64,000 nt of DNA from Clostridia bacterium (GTDB lineage: Bacteria; Bacillota; Clostridia; Christensenellales; Aristaeellaceae): positions 1-64,000 of the forward strand of contig JAFRPG010000009.1 of assembly GCA_017429265.1 (NCBI GenBank), in the 5' to 3' direction. Below, piece after piece: positions 44,644 to 55,670 of the stretch. The notes under the pieces were generated by a model. The model saw only the letters and a list, made by a program, of their open reading frames with translations, was not told where the DNA came from and made no database searches. Positions within the stretch are counted from its first letter, which is position 1. Every line of letters begins with the position of its first letter. A program made the translations under genes and the position numbers.

Positions 44644-44669
44644 AAGCCGTGCGTTTGCGCGGCTTTTTT
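44644..44669 (+). terminator. Terminator of the FHA/ftsW/PBP operon
   Basis: AAGCC(G) at 44644-44649 with (C)GGCTT at 44660-44665, inner GCG/CGC pairs, then a run of six Ts. Confidence 0.75.
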
Positions 44670-44699
44670 CTGAAGACGGGGAGACAAGGGGGAGGATTC

Positions 44700-45620
44700 A
44701 TGAGGGCCGCGGTGATCGGGATCGGTTCCAATTCCGTGCGCATGCTGGCGGCGGACATCGACGGGAGCGCCGGCGTGCGGATCCTGCGCGACCGGGCGGC
44801 GACGCGCCTGTTTGCCGGCCTCGACAGCGAGCGAAGGCTGAACGCCGAGTCCATGCAGCGCACGGCGGCCGCGGCCGGAACGATGGCGGCCCGCGCCCGC
44901 GCCGCCGGAGCGGAGACCGTGCGCGTCTTCGCCACCTCGGCGACCCGGGACGCCGTGAACGGCGCCGACTTTCTCAGGGTCCTGAACCGCTGCACCGCCG
45001 CGGAAGCGGAGATCCTCTCGGGCGAGTCGGAGGCGGCCCTCTCCTTTATCGGCGCGGGGGACGGCGGACATTGCGGCGTGATCGACATCGGCGGCGGGTC
45101 GACGGAGATCGTCCTGGGGGAGGGGATGGACATCCACGCCTCCTGCTCCTGCCAGATGGGTGCCGTGCGCCTCTTCCGCCTGCTGAGCATCGACAGCCGG
45201 CGCGACGTGGACACGGCGGTCATGGCCGCTCGCGGCGTGCTGCGGGACGGGATCGCGGAGCAGCCGCTGCTGGTCAGCGAAAAGCCCGATTCCTGGTGGG
45301 GGACGGGCGGGACCTTCACGGCGCTGGCGGCCCTCGCCCTGCGCGTCCCGTGGACGGAGCGGACCGACATGCACCGCACGATGCTGACCCGCGAGCGCGT
45401 CCGCGCGGAAGCGGAGAGCCTGGCGGATATGACCGTCGAGGAGCGGCTTCGGATCCCGAGTCTCCAGCCGGGCCGCGCCGACATCGTCGTGCACGGGATC
45501 TGCATCCTGCTGGCGTGCATGGAGGAACTGTCCGTCGACAGGATCACGGTCAGCGAGAGCGGGAACCTGGACGGTTATCTCAAGTGGCGTTTCGGCTTGA
45601 CATCGCTGCGGAACGCGTGA
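44700..45620 (+). CDS. Ppx/GppA-family exopolyphosphatase or pppGpp phosphohydrolase
   Basis: ASKHA-fold phosphatase of 306 residues, the short form found in many Clostridia. N-terminal phosphate loop IGIGSNSVRMLAADIDG; second loop GVIDIGGGSTEIVLG at about residue 120. It degrades polyphosphate or the terminal phosphate of pppGpp; the sequence does not decide which. The start at 44700 follows GGGGGAGG; an in-frame ATG 66 bases upstream lies within the preceding terminator. Confidence 0.88.
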   Translation: MRAAVIGIGSNSVRMLAADIDGSAGVRILRDRAATRLFAGLDSERRLNAESMQRTAAAAGTMAARARAAGAETVRVFATSATRDAVNGADFLRVLNRCTAAEAEILSGESEAALSFIGAGDGGHCGVIDIGGGSTEIVLGEGMDIHASCSCQMGAVRLFRLLSIDSRRDVDTAVMAARGVLRDGIAEQPLLVSEKPDSWWGTGGTFTALAALALRVPWTERTDMHRTMLTRERVRAEAESLADMTVEERLRIPSLQPGRADIVVHGICILLACMEELSVDRITVSESGNLDGYLKWRFGLTSLRNA

Positions 45621-45639
45621 GGCTGTCCCGGCTGAGGAG

Positions 45640-45712
45640 TGAGGGGGATGCGCCTGCGGGCGCACCAGAGGGCTTTCCGATCGCCCTCTGGACTCCTTCG
45701 GGGCCGTCGCGA
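45640..45712 (+). repeat. Dispersed two-hairpin repeat, copy 2 (intact)
   Basis: GCGCCTGCGGGCGC forms a small first hairpin; the second is CCAGAGGGC (45665-45673), loop TTTCCGATC, GCCCTCTGG (45683-45691), followed by GACTCCTTCGGGGCC. It lies just after the Ppx/GppA gene. The stem differs from copy 3 but keeps pairing. Confidence 0.7.
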
Positions 45713-45784
45713 TAAATGATAGAACTTGGGATTGAAAGATTCTTTTCACAGCGATATTTACCCAATACCAAACAAGGAAAATAT
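45713..45784. other. AT-rich spacer between inverted repeat copies
   Basis: A 72-base stretch markedly richer in A and T than the rest of the window, with no ribosome-binding site or convincing start codon. Nothing else recognised. Confidence 0.4.
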
Positions 45785-45856
45785 GCTCCCGAAGGGTCCA
45801 GGGGCGATCGGAAAGCCCCTGGTGCGCTCCGCAGAGCGCGAACCCCTCCCATAGGA
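45785..45856 (-). repeat. Dispersed two-hairpin repeat, copy 3 (inverted)
   Basis: Inverted relative to copy 2: CCAGGGGC (45798-45805), loop GATCGGAAA, GCCCCTGG (45815-45822), flanked by CCCGAAGGGT on one side and by a GCGCTCCGCAGAGCGC hairpin on the other. Base changes in the stem are compensated on both arms relative to copy 2. Confidence 0.7.
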
Positions 45857-45895
45857 TTTCCGTGAACTTTCCGTGCAGAGCCAAAATAAGGCACA

Positions 45896-45929
45896 GAAAA
45901 ACCGCATCGGCGCGAGGCTGATGCGGTTT
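45896..45929 (-). terminator. Terminator of the small secreted-protein gene
   Basis: On the minus strand AACCGCATC (45928-45920) pairs with GATGCGGTT (45908-45900), followed by TTTTC. Confidence 0.82.
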
Positions 45930-45944
45930 GCTTATTCTCCCGGA

Positions 45945-46472
45945 TTACTTGGCGGCGGAGACGATCATGTAGAACATTTCGTCCGCTTCCATGCCCTTGG
46001 CCATCATGTCGGCATCCCAGCTCATGGTGATCTCATAATCGGCGGTCACGCTGGCGGGGAGCACATACTCGGCAACGCCGTCCTTCACATAGCCCAGCAC
46101 AGCCACGATGGGATCGCCGGCCTTGTACTCGGTGGTGAAGTTGACGACCAGCTGCTGGGGGCCGTCTTCCTCGGTCCAGTTCACGACGGAAACGCCGCTC
46201 ATGTCATTGACGAGGATGTTCTCGCCCACGACGCTCTTGATGGCTTCCTGCACTTCGGGCGTGAAGACGTCGAGCTGATTCTCGGCTTCGGTCAGCTTGG
46301 TGTTGTACTCCTGACCGACGGACCAGAGCTCATGCAGGACAAAGAAGGTCTTGACCTCTTCCACCTTCGGCGGGATGTACGGGGGCTGGGGCTTGGGGCT
46401 GTCCTCGGCGAGCACGGACACGAGACCCACCATCATCATAGCAGCCAGCAGGAGAGCGACGAGCTTCTTCAT
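45945..46472 (-). CDS. Small secreted protein of unknown function
   Basis: A 175-residue protein with a clear signal peptide (MKKLVALLLAAMMMVGLVSVLA, cleavage probably after VLA). The mature part begins with a Pro/Lys-rich segment (SPKPQPPYIPPKVEEVK) and continues with a mixed domain containing a likely beta-sheet; its C-terminal half (VTADYEITMSWDADMMAKGM) is rich in Met and Asp. No family recognised. It has its own promoter and terminator, so it is monocistronic. AAGGAAG precedes the ATG. Confidence 0.75.
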   Translation of the reverse strand: MKKLVALLLAAMMMVGLVSVLAEDSPKPQPPYIPPKVEEVKTFFVLHELWSVGQEYNTKLTEAENQLDVFTPEVQEAIKSVVGENILVNDMSGVSVVNWTEEDGPQQLVVNFTTEYKAGDPIVAVLGYVKDGVAEYVLPASVTADYEITMSWDADMMAKGMEADEMFYMIVSAAK

Positions 46473-46558
46473 GGGAATCTACTTCCTTTCGTTTAATCCG
46501 CGTCCATGTTGCAGAGAGCGGAATTTTGATCTGGGGGGTTTCACCCCTACAGGTCATC

Positions 46559-46587
46559 ATTGTAGCACACAGAGTATGAAAAAGCAA
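46559..46587 (-). promoter_or_regulatory. Promoter of the small secreted-protein gene
   Basis: On the minus strand TTGCTT (46587-46582), a 17-bp spacer and TACAAT (46564-46559); the 86-base leader contains a GGGGT/ACCCC stem. Confidence 0.65.
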
Positions 46588-46695
46588 GGGCAAAAATGTT
46601 AAATCCTGCAACTTTGATGACACATGGGGAGAAAAAACACAGGCAATACATAAAGAAGAAAAAACCGCCGAAAAGGCGCGAAAAACGGTTCCGCC

Positions 46696-46724
46696 TTGCT
46701 CTTTCGGGGCCTTTGTGCTATGCT
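46696..46724 (+). promoter_or_regulatory. Promoter of topB
   Basis: TTGCTC (46696-46701), a 17-bp spacer and TATGCT (46719-46724), about 40 bases before the start. Confidence 0.55.
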
Positions 46725-46766
46725 TTGTGCATTACGGAACGGAGGCCGGAGGAGGCGTTGGACACG

Positions 46767-48980
46767 ATGGCGGAGGGCAGATGGCTCGTGGTGGCGGAGA
46801 AGCCCAGCGTCGGGCGGGACATCGCGCGGGTCCTGGGCTGCAGGGAACGCGGCGACGGCTGCCTGATCGGGGCGGACTACACCGTGACCTGGGCCGTAGG
46901 CCACCTGGTGACGCTCAAGGAGCCGGACGAGATCGACGAGCGGTACAAGAAGTGGACCTTCGCCGCCCTGCCGATCCTCCCGGAGGAGATCCCGCTGAAG
47001 GTGATCCGCCAGACGGCGAGTCAGTTCAAAATCGTGAGCGCCCTGATGAACGGCCCGGAGACCGCGGGCGTCATCTGTGCCACCGATGCCGGGCGCGAGG
47101 GCGAGCTGATCTTCCGCTACATCTACACGATGGCAAAGTGCGTCAAGCCCGTGCGGCGGCTGTGGATCTCCTCCATGACCGACGAGGCCATCGCGGAGGG
47201 CTTTCGAGCGATCCGCCCGGGGGAGGAGTACGACGGCCTCTACCGCTCGGCCCGCTGCCGCTCCGAGGCGGACTGGCTCGTGGGCATGAACGCCAGCCGG
47301 GCCTTCACCCTGCGCTACGACAGCCTGCTCTCGGTGGGCCGCGTGCAGACGCCGACCCTCGCCCTCCTGGTCCGCAGGCGGCAGGAGATCGAGCAATTCA
47401 GGCCGGAGAGCTACGCCGTGCTGACCGCCGATTTCGGCGACTACCGTGGCACCTGGTTCTCCGCGGACCGGACGCCGGACAACCGCCTGAAGGACAGGGC
47501 CGAGGCCGAGGCCGTCGCCGCCCGCGTGAAGGGGCGGAGGGGGACGATCGTCCGCTGCGAGACCCAGCGCAAGCACGTGCAGCCGCCCCAGCTCTACGAC
47601 CTGACGAGCCTCCAGCGGGACGCGAACAGCCTCCTCGGCTTCACCGCGGACAAGACGCTGAAGCTCGCGCAGTCCCTCTACGAGAAGCATAAGGCCCTGA
47701 CCTACCCGCGCACGGACAGCCGCTACCTGCCGCCGGACATGATCCCGCGGGTCGTGCAGACCATGCACCTCCTGCCGGACGCCTATCAGCCGATGGTGCC
47801 CTCCGCCCTGCCGGACGGAAAACTCCCGGTCAGCAAGCGCACCGTCGATGCCTCGAAGGTCAGCGACCACCATGCCCTGATCCCCACGGCCAGGCGCGTG
47901 AACCCGGCCGATTTCAGCCCCGACGAGCGCGCCCTCTACGACCTCGTGGCCCGGCGTCTTCTGACGGCCTTTTATCCCGAGCACATCTACGACGGAACGA
48001 CCGTGGTGACCGCGGTGGGCGAGGACACCTTCCGCACGCGCGGCCGCGTGACGGTGCAGGAGGGCTGGCGCGCCATCCCGCCCACGGAGAAGCCGCCGAA
48101 GAAGACCGCGCGGAAGAAAGAGGCGGACGAGGAGGAGGAGACGGTCCTGCCGCCCCTGAAGCAGGGGGATGAGCGCGATGTGCGCGGCACGCAGATCCGC
48201 GAGGACCAGACCCGTCCGCCGGCCCAGCTGACCGACGCCAGCCTGCTGGCCGCGATGGAGCGCGCCGGGCGCGACTCCGACGACCGGGAGATCGCCGAGC
48301 AGATGAAAGGCAGCGGCATCGGCACTCCGGCCACGCGCGCGGCCATCATCGAGCGCCTGATCCAGGTCGGCTACGCGCAGCGCAGGGGGAAGAACCTGCT
48401 CGCCACTGACAAGGGCGTCCAGCTGATCGCGGTCTGCCCGCCGGAACTCTCCTCCGCGGAGACCACGGGCCGCTGGGAGCTGGCCCTCGACCGGATCACC
48501 CGCGGCGAACAGGATCCGGAGCGCTTCATGGACGGGATCCGGCGCTTCTCCGCCTTCCTCGTGGACTATGCCCGGGACAGGAGCCCCGCGGTGAGCTTTC
48601 CGGAGGAGGAACGGAAGGGAAAGGGCGGCCGGACGCGCGTCACCGTCAGTGCAAAGAAACTGGACGGCTGCGTGTGCCCCGTCTGCGGCAAGGGACAGGT
48701 CACCGAGACGCCCCTCGCCTTCGGGTGCTCCGCGAAGGACTGCCGCTTCACCCTGTGGAAGGACGGCCTGACCCGCGGCGGCGGACCCGCGATGACCGAA
48801 GCCCTGCTGCGCCTCCTCCTGAAGGAGAAGACGGTCCGCGGCTCCACCGGCGTCCTGCAGCTCACGCAGGACCGGATCCTCTTCACGCCCAACGGCGCAT
48901 CCGCACCGGGTGCGTCGAGAAGCCTGATCTATGAAAAGACTCCGAAACCCGCCGGAAAACAAAACGGCAGTCCGAAATGA
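46767..48980 (+). CDS. topB: DNA topoisomerase III (type IA)
   Basis: Cytoplasmic enzyme that passes single DNA strands and resolves recombination or replication intermediates; 737 residues. The N-terminal Toprim domain starts LVVAEKPSVGRDIARVLG, with the acidic ATDAGREGELI motif; the catalytic tyrosine is in ALTYPRTDSRYLP; the GSGIGTPATRA segment marks the central domain. The C-terminus has one zinc-ribbon-like motif (CVCPVCGKG...CSAKDC). The ATG at 46767 sits about 11 bases after GGAGG; a TTG three codons earlier is a possible alternative. Confidence 0.93.
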   Translation: MAEGRWLVVAEKPSVGRDIARVLGCRERGDGCLIGADYTVTWAVGHLVTLKEPDEIDERYKKWTFAALPILPEEIPLKVIRQTASQFKIVSALMNGPETAGVICATDAGREGELIFRYIYTMAKCVKPVRRLWISSMTDEAIAEGFRAIRPGEEYDGLYRSARCRSEADWLVGMNASRAFTLRYDSLLSVGRVQTPTLALLVRRRQEIEQFRPESYAVLTADFGDYRGTWFSADRTPDNRLKDRAEAEAVAARVKGRRGTIVRCETQRKHVQPPQLYDLTSLQRDANSLLGFTADKTLKLAQSLYEKHKALTYPRTDSRYLPPDMIPRVVQTMHLLPDAYQPMVPSALPDGKLPVSKRTVDASKVSDHHALIPTARRVNPADFSPDERALYDLVARRLLTAFYPEHIYDGTTVVTAVGEDTFRTRGRVTVQEGWRAIPPTEKPPKKTARKKEADEEEETVLPPLKQGDERDVRGTQIREDQTRPPAQLTDASLLAAMERAGRDSDDREIAEQMKGSGIGTPATRAAIIERLIQVGYAQRRGKNLLATDKGVQLIAVCPPELSSAETTGRWELALDRITRGEQDPERFMDGIRRFSAFLVDYARDRSPAVSFPEEERKGKGGRTRVTVSAKKLDGCVCPVCGKGQVTETPLAFGCSAKDCRFTLWKDGLTRGGGPAMTEALLRLLLKEKTVRGSTGVLQLTQDRILFTPNGASAPGASRSLIYEKTPKPAGKQNGSPK

Positions 48981-48997
48981 AAGGAAGGAAAACAGCC

Positions 48998-50800
48998 ATG
49001 GCCAAGCTCCCCGCCCGCAGTGAGATCGATCCCAAGTACCGCTGGAACCTGAGCCACATCTTTGCCACCGAGGAGGACTGGGAGGCCGCGCTGAAGGCCT
49101 GCGAGGCCCGCGTGGCGGACATCGCCGCCATGGAGGGCAGTGTGGCCGACGACCCCGGCGCGGCCATCCGCGCCAATTTCGACATCCAGGACGAGGTCAT
49201 GCCCGTGATCGAGTACGCCTTCCTCTCCCGGGAGGGCGACAACGGCGACCCGAAGGCCCAGTCGATGTTCATGCGCGTGATGGGCCTGATCACGAAGCTT
49301 TCCGCGGCCGGCGCCTACCTCGAGCCGGAACTGCTGGAGCTGGACGACACCGTCCTGGAGGGCCTGCGCGCCGATCCGGCGATGGCCGACTACGACGAAT
49401 ACATCCGCACGCTGATGCGCCGCAAGCCCCATACCCTGCCCAAGGAACAGGAGCGCCTGCTGGCTTCCCTCGGCGAGGTCCTGCAGGCTCCGGACCAGAT
49501 CTACTCCGGCTTCACGGCGGTGGATCTGCACTTCCCGGACATGGAGCTGCCCGACGGGACGAAGGAGCCGCTGACCGACGGCACCTGGGGCCCGTACCGC
49601 GAATCGTCCGACCGTGAGATCCGGAAGCAGTCCTTCGAGAAGATCATGAAGGGCTACGGCGCCTACGGCACGACGATCGCCGCCACCTACGCCGCGAGCG
49701 TGAAGAAGGACTGCGCCATCGCCGCCGCCCGCCGCTATCCGGACGCCCTGGCCGCCGCCATGGATCCGCTGGAGATCCCGCGTGAGGTCTATGACAATCT
49801 GATCTCGGTCATCCACGAGTCCCTGCCGATCCTGCAGGACTACCTGCGCCTGCGCAAGAAGATCCTCGGCGTGGACGAACTGCACATGTACGACCTGTAC
49901 TGCCCGCTGATCGCCGACTATGAGATGAAGCTGCCCTACGAGAAGGCCTTCGACCTGGTGCTGGCGGGCCTGAAGCCGATGGGCGAGGACTATCTCGCGA
50001 AGCTGCGCGAGGCACGGGACAACGGCTGGATCGACGTCTACCCGGCGCAGGGCAAGTCCAGCGGCGCCTTCTCCTCCGGCAGCCTGCGCCATGTCCATCC
50101 ATACGTCCTCCTCAACCACAACGACAACCTCGACAGCGCCTTCACCATCGCCCACGAGCTCGGACACAGCATGCATTCCTTCTATTCCAACACGAACCAG
50201 CCTCTGCCGAAGGCCGAGTACAGCCTGTTCGTTGCGGAGGTGGCCTCCACCTGCAACGAGGCCGTCATGCTGCGCCACCTGCTGAAGGAGTTTCCGGAGC
50301 CGAAAGCCCAGGCGTACCTGCTCAACCACTTCCTCGAGCAGCTCCGCACCACCTGCTTCCGCCAGACCATGTTCGCGGAGTTCGAGCGGATCAGCCACGA
50401 GATGGCGGCGAACGGCGTGCCTCTGACGCGGGAGACCCTCTCTGAGGCCTACTACAAGCTGAATGAGACTTACTACGGCGGGAGCTGCACGGTGGACGAG
50501 TGGATCGCCGACGAGTGGATGCGGATCCCGCACTTCTACCGGGCCTTCTACGTCTATGTGTACGCCACGGGCCTGTGCGCCGCCGTGACCCTCTCCGAGC
50601 GCATCCTCAGCGAGGGCGAGGCTGCCGTGCGCGACGTGCGGAAGTTCCTCTCCGCCGGCTGCTCCGTCCCGCCGATCGAGGCGCTGAAGCTGGCCGGGGT
50701 GGACATGTCCTCGCCCGAGCCCATCCGCAAGGCTATGGGCGTCTTCCGCGAGACCCTGACCGCCTTCGAGCAGGCCGTCGCGAAGCTGGAGGAGGCGTGA
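48998..50800 (+). CDS. pepF: Oligoendopeptidase F
   Basis: Zinc metallopeptidase (M3B) that trims short peptides in the cytoplasm; 600 residues, normal length. The start MAKLPARSEIDPKYRWNLS matches the family. The zinc motif HELGH is at residues 386-390, with the third ligand Glu about 25 residues on (SLFVAEVASTCNEAV). I chose 48998 over an ATG 21 bases upstream because AAGGAAGG precedes it and the family N-terminus fits. It lies 17 bases after topB, so probably in the same transcript. Confidence 0.95.
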   Translation: MAKLPARSEIDPKYRWNLSHIFATEEDWEAALKACEARVADIAAMEGSVADDPGAAIRANFDIQDEVMPVIEYAFLSREGDNGDPKAQSMFMRVMGLITKLSAAGAYLEPELLELDDTVLEGLRADPAMADYDEYIRTLMRRKPHTLPKEQERLLASLGEVLQAPDQIYSGFTAVDLHFPDMELPDGTKEPLTDGTWGPYRESSDREIRKQSFEKIMKGYGAYGTTIAATYAASVKKDCAIAAARRYPDALAAAMDPLEIPREVYDNLISVIHESLPILQDYLRLRKKILGVDELHMYDLYCPLIADYEMKLPYEKAFDLVLAGLKPMGEDYLAKLREARDNGWIDVYPAQGKSSGAFSSGSLRHVHPYVLLNHNDNLDSAFTIAHELGHSMHSFYSNTNQPLPKAEYSLFVAEVASTCNEAVMLRHLLKEFPEPKAQAYLLNHFLEQLRTTCFRQTMFAEFERISHEMAANGVPLTRETLSEAYYKLNETYYGGSCTVDEWIADEWMRIPHFYRAFYVYVYATGLCAAVTLSERILSEGEAAVRDVRKFLSAGCSVPPIEALKLAGVDMSSPEPIRKAMGVFRETLTAFEQAVAKLEEA

Positions 50801-50801
50801 C

Positions 50802-51143
50802 ATGAACGGATATGACAGGGAGGAAGCCCTCGCCTACATCCTCCGCCGCATCCGCCGGCAGGACCACCCCGAACTCGCGGACCGGATCGACGGTCTGATC
50901 GCCCAGGCCATCGACGCAGACCTTGCCTTCATGCGCGAGACGGGCGTCATCGCGGAGGACGGCAACGCGGGCGATGCCTGGTACGAGGAGGACGACGCCT
51001 TCGAGTACATCGTCGAGACCCTCGCCGCCGCCAACGACCTCGATCCCGAACAGGCGGTCAAGATGGCCTCGCTGATCGACGACTTCATGGACGGTCAGCA
51101 GCGCTACCTCGAGTACAAGGGTCTGGTCCAGGACGAGGAGTGA
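50802..51143 (+). CDS. Small acidic hypothetical protein
   Basis: A 113-residue, strongly acidic, probably helical cytoplasmic protein with no recognised family. It starts one base after the pepF stop and uses a ribosome site (GGAGGAGG) inside the end of pepF, so it is translated with pepF. Segment DAWYEEDDAFEYIVETLAAA is the densest acidic region. No terminator is evident downstream. Confidence 0.65.
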   Translation: MNGYDREEALAYILRRIRRQDHPELADRIDGLIAQAIDADLAFMRETGVIAEDGNAGDAWYEEDDAFEYIVETLAAANDLDPEQAVKMASLIDDFMDGQQRYLEYKGLVQDEE

Positions 51144-51206
51144 CTTGCCCGGCGTGACGGATTGATGTCCAATCTGTTACATGTCTGTGATTTTTCATAA
51201 TCCTCT

Positions 51207-51234
51207 TTGCAAAACCGCGTTCATTTGCTATAAT
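51207..51234 (+). promoter_or_regulatory. Promoter of the second BMP importer operon
   Basis: TTGCAA (51207-51212), a 16-bp spacer and perfect TATAAT (51229-51234). Confidence 0.65.
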
Positions 51235-51280
51235 GTGCCTAAAGCATCGAAGATGCTAAAAATTTCAGGAGGGATGCACC

Positions 51281-52387
51281 ATGAAAAAGTTTGTTGCTCT
51301 GCTGCTTGCTGCCATGATGCTGCTGTCCGTGACCGCGATCGCGTCTGCCGATGAGGAGATGCGCGTGGCGATGATCACCGACGTCGGCACCATCACCGAC
51401 CAGTCCTTCAACCAGACCACCTATGAGGCCGCCAAGGCCTGGTGCGACGAGAACGGCGTCGACTTCACCTACTATCAGCCCGCCACCGATACCGACGCGG
51501 ACCGCATTGCCATGATCGACAAGGCCGTCGACGAAGGCTACAACGTGATCCTGATGCCCGGCTACAAGTTCGGCCCGGCCATCGGCGGTGTGCAGGAAGA
51601 GTACAGCGACATCAAGTTCATCGCGCTGGACGTCGGCGAGGGCGATCTGGGCGGTGCTCAGCTTGGCCCGAATGTCTACTGCGCCGTGTATCAGGAAGAG
51701 CTCTGCGGCTACATGGCCGGCTATGCGGCCGTGAAGCTGGGCTACACCCATCTGGGCTTCCTGGGCGGCATGGCTGTGCCGGCCGTCATCCGTTACGGCT
51801 TCGGCTTCGTGCAGGGCGTGAACCAGGCTGCCGTTGACATGGGCATCGCTGACCAGGTCACCGTCGAGTATGCCTATGGCAACCAGTTCTTCGGCGACGC
51901 CGACATCACCGGCGTCATGGATACCTGGTATCAGAGCCTGGGTGTGCAGGTTGTCTTCGCCTGCGGCGGCGGCATCTACACCTCCGCGGCTGAGGCTGCC
52001 CAGAAGGTCGAAAACGGCAAGGTCATCGGCGTTGACGTTGACCAGTCCGCGATCATCGACGGCACCTACGGCGAGGGCATGACCGTGACCTCTGCCATGA
52101 AGGGCCTCGGCGCGACCGTCAAGACGCTCCTGTCCGAGATCAAGGCCGGCAACTTCGCCGCGTTCGGCGGCAAGGTCGAGACCCTGGGCCTCGTGGGCGA
52201 GAATCCGGAAGACAACTATGTCGGCATCCCCGCCGATACCACGCAGTTCGTTGAAGGCGTTTTCGGCCCGAACGACTATCTGGCGCTCGTTGCGGCCATG
52301 TTCGCCGGTGACGTGCAGGTGTCCAATGCCATCGACGCGATGCCCGCTGTGACCGTGACGGTCAACGACCGCGGCAAAATCAAGTAA
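51281..52387 (+). CDS. BMP-family ABC transporter substrate-binding protein (locus 2)
   Basis: Secreted receptor of 368 residues. The signal peptide (MKKFVALLLAAMMLLSVTAI, then ASA) has no lipobox cysteine, so retention at the membrane by lipid is unlikely unless another protein tethers it. The mature protein starts MRVAMITDVGTITDQSFNQ, a typical BmpA/Med N-terminus in which the Asp and Asn contact nucleoside ligands in characterised relatives. This locus is closer to the classic nucleoside-type BMP systems than locus 1. AGGAGGGATGC precedes the start. Confidence 0.9.
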   Translation: MKKFVALLLAAMMLLSVTAIASADEEMRVAMITDVGTITDQSFNQTTYEAAKAWCDENGVDFTYYQPATDTDADRIAMIDKAVDEGYNVILMPGYKFGPAIGGVQEEYSDIKFIALDVGEGDLGGAQLGPNVYCAVYQEELCGYMAGYAAVKLGYTHLGFLGGMAVPAVIRYGFGFVQGVNQAAVDMGIADQVTVEYAYGNQFFGDADITGVMDTWYQSLGVQVVFACGGGIYTSAAEAAQKVENGKVIGVDVDQSAIIDGTYGEGMTVTSAMKGLGATVKTLLSEIKAGNFAAFGGKVETLGLVGENPEDNYVGIPADTTQFVEGVFGPNDYLALVAAMFAGDVQVSNAIDAMPAVTVTVNDRGKIK

Positions 52388-52398
52388 TTCCCATCCTG

Positions 52399-52471
52399 TC
52401 CAGGGATACGAAAGCATCCCTGGATTTTTGGCGAAAACCCTTGCCGGCACCGTACGGCAAGGGCTTTCGCC
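52399..52471 (+). terminator. Tandem intercistronic hairpins between binding-protein and ATPase genes (locus 2)
   Basis: Hairpin 1: CCAGGGAT (52400-52407) with ATCCCTGG (52416-52423), then ATTTTT, a regular terminator form. Hairpin 2: a 17-bp stem with one mismatch (52430-52446 with 52455-52471). They probably cut transcription after the binding-protein gene so that the receptor is made in excess. Confidence 0.75.
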
Positions 52472-52539
52472 AGAAATCCGGCAGGGTTTTCGGGTCAGAT
52501 CTGTCTGATGATTATGATACACGGAGGAGGGGTTGGAAA

Positions 52540-54077
<1,538 letters not shown>

Positions 54078-54081
<4 letters not shown>

Positions 54082-55670
54082 AGATCGGAAGAGCGATAGT
54101 CGGAATTCTCTGCGTAGCCTTTGCTGTATACCTCTATGCGACGGCGCAGCCGCTCGCGATCACGCTGATCGTCCTGGCGCTGGGCATCGGCATCATCGCG
54201 TCCGCCAGGAACCAGAAGGGCGCCCGGACGCCCCTGCTCAAGCAGCAGGCGGTCCAGACCATCATCGCGTCCCTGGGCTGCATCCTGCTCGGCCTGCTGA
54301 TCGGCTACATCGTGCTGCTGATCATCAATCCCGACGGCGCCTGGAAGGCCCTCTCCACCATCCTGGAGAACTTCTGGTCCTTCTCCAGCCAGCGCGGTCA
54401 GATCAAGAACTTCGGCAACACCCTCGCCAAGACGGTGCCGCTGCTGATGTGCGCGCTGTCGGTGCTGTTCTCCTATAAGGTCGGCCTGTTCAACATCGGC
54501 GCCGCCGGTCAGTATGTGGCGGGCGCCGGCGTGGCGATCTATTTCGCCATCGCCCTCAAGATGCCCTGGTGGGTCTGCATGCTGGCCGCGATGCTGGCGG
54601 GCGCCGCCCTGGCCGCGATCTCCGGCGTGCTGAAGGCGACCCGGAACGTGAACGAGGTCATCTCCGGCATCATGCTGAACTGGATCTGCCTGTATCTCGT
54701 GAACATGCTCCTGGTTCCCTGCCAGGACATCAACATGAGCGAGACCTTCTCCCTGAAGAAGGGCTATCCGCAGGCCGTGATCCCGACCTTGGGCCTGAAC
54801 GAACTGTTCAACAACCATCAGTACATCACCATTGCGGTGCCGATGGCCATCCTGATCGCCCTGCTGATCTGGTACATCATGACCAAGACCAAGCTGGGCT
54901 ATGAGCTCCGCGCGACGGGCCTGAACAAGGATGCCGCGAAGTACGCGGGCATGAAGGGCCGCACCAACATCATCCTGACCATGGCGATCTCCGGCGCGCT
55001 GGCCGGCCTCGGCGCCTCCATGCTGTACCTGACCGACATGGCCAAGTGGCCCTCCGCCGTGGCAGCGGTTCCGGGCATGGGCTTCAACGGCATCGCCGCG
55101 GCCTTCCTGGGCGGCCTGCATCCCATCGGCGCGGTCTTCTCCTCCTTCTTTATCCAGCACATCACGGACGGTGGCTCCTTCATGGAGAAGATCTATCCGG
55201 CCGAGATCGCGAGCCTTGTGTCCTCGGTGATCATCTACATGTGCGCGTTCGTGCTCTACTTCCGCCAGACCATGACCAAGGCTGTGGACAATCGGATCGA
55301 GCGGCGTCACGCGGCGCTGGTTTCCAATGTCCGCGGCACCATCCGTGGGGAGCTCGAGGACGACTTCCGCAGCGTGGTGCATGACGAACTGGAGAAGTCC
55401 CGTCCGCATCCCGTTTCGCTGGACAAGCCCGCGGCCCGCACGCCCGAGGAAGCCCCCGCGCCCAAGCCCGCCGAACCGCAGGCGGATGAGCCGGTCAGGC
55501 CCGTCCGGATGCCGTCCTTCGACTTGGATGACGACTGGGAGCCCCTGAGCGGGGATTCCGACGAGGACACCGACGGCGAAAAGAAGGAAAAGAAAAAGGA
55601 CAAGAAAGACAAGAAGGATAAGAAGGACAAAAAGGACAAGAAGAGCAAGAAAGGGGGCAGCGACAAATGA
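54078..55670 (+). CDS. BMP-type ABC importer permease 1 with long charged C-terminal tail (locus 2)
   Basis: A membrane permease of 530 residues against about 350-400 for relatives. The first 400 residues are a BPD_transp_2 permease (FNIGAAGQYVAGAG near 140, NEVISGIMLNWI near 195). Then comes a cytoplasmic tail of about 125 residues: RIERRHAALVSNVRGT, a Pro/Glu/Ala-rich stretch, an acidic DDDWEPLSGDSDEDTDG, and finally about 28 residues of Lys/Asp repeats (KKDKKDKKDKK...). The gene overlaps its neighbours by 4 bases at both ends, so the tail is truly encoded. Confidence 0.85.

Noticed and set aside
45580..45894. A 104-codon minus-strand open frame spanning both repeat copies
   Set aside because: It is built from the repeats and the AT-rich spacer, with no ribosome site or domain.
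55576..55664. Purine-rich repetitive DNA considered as a CRISPR or tandem-repeat locus
   Set aside because: It encodes the Lys/Asp tail of a permease in an uninterrupted frame; the units are short and irregular, with no spacers.
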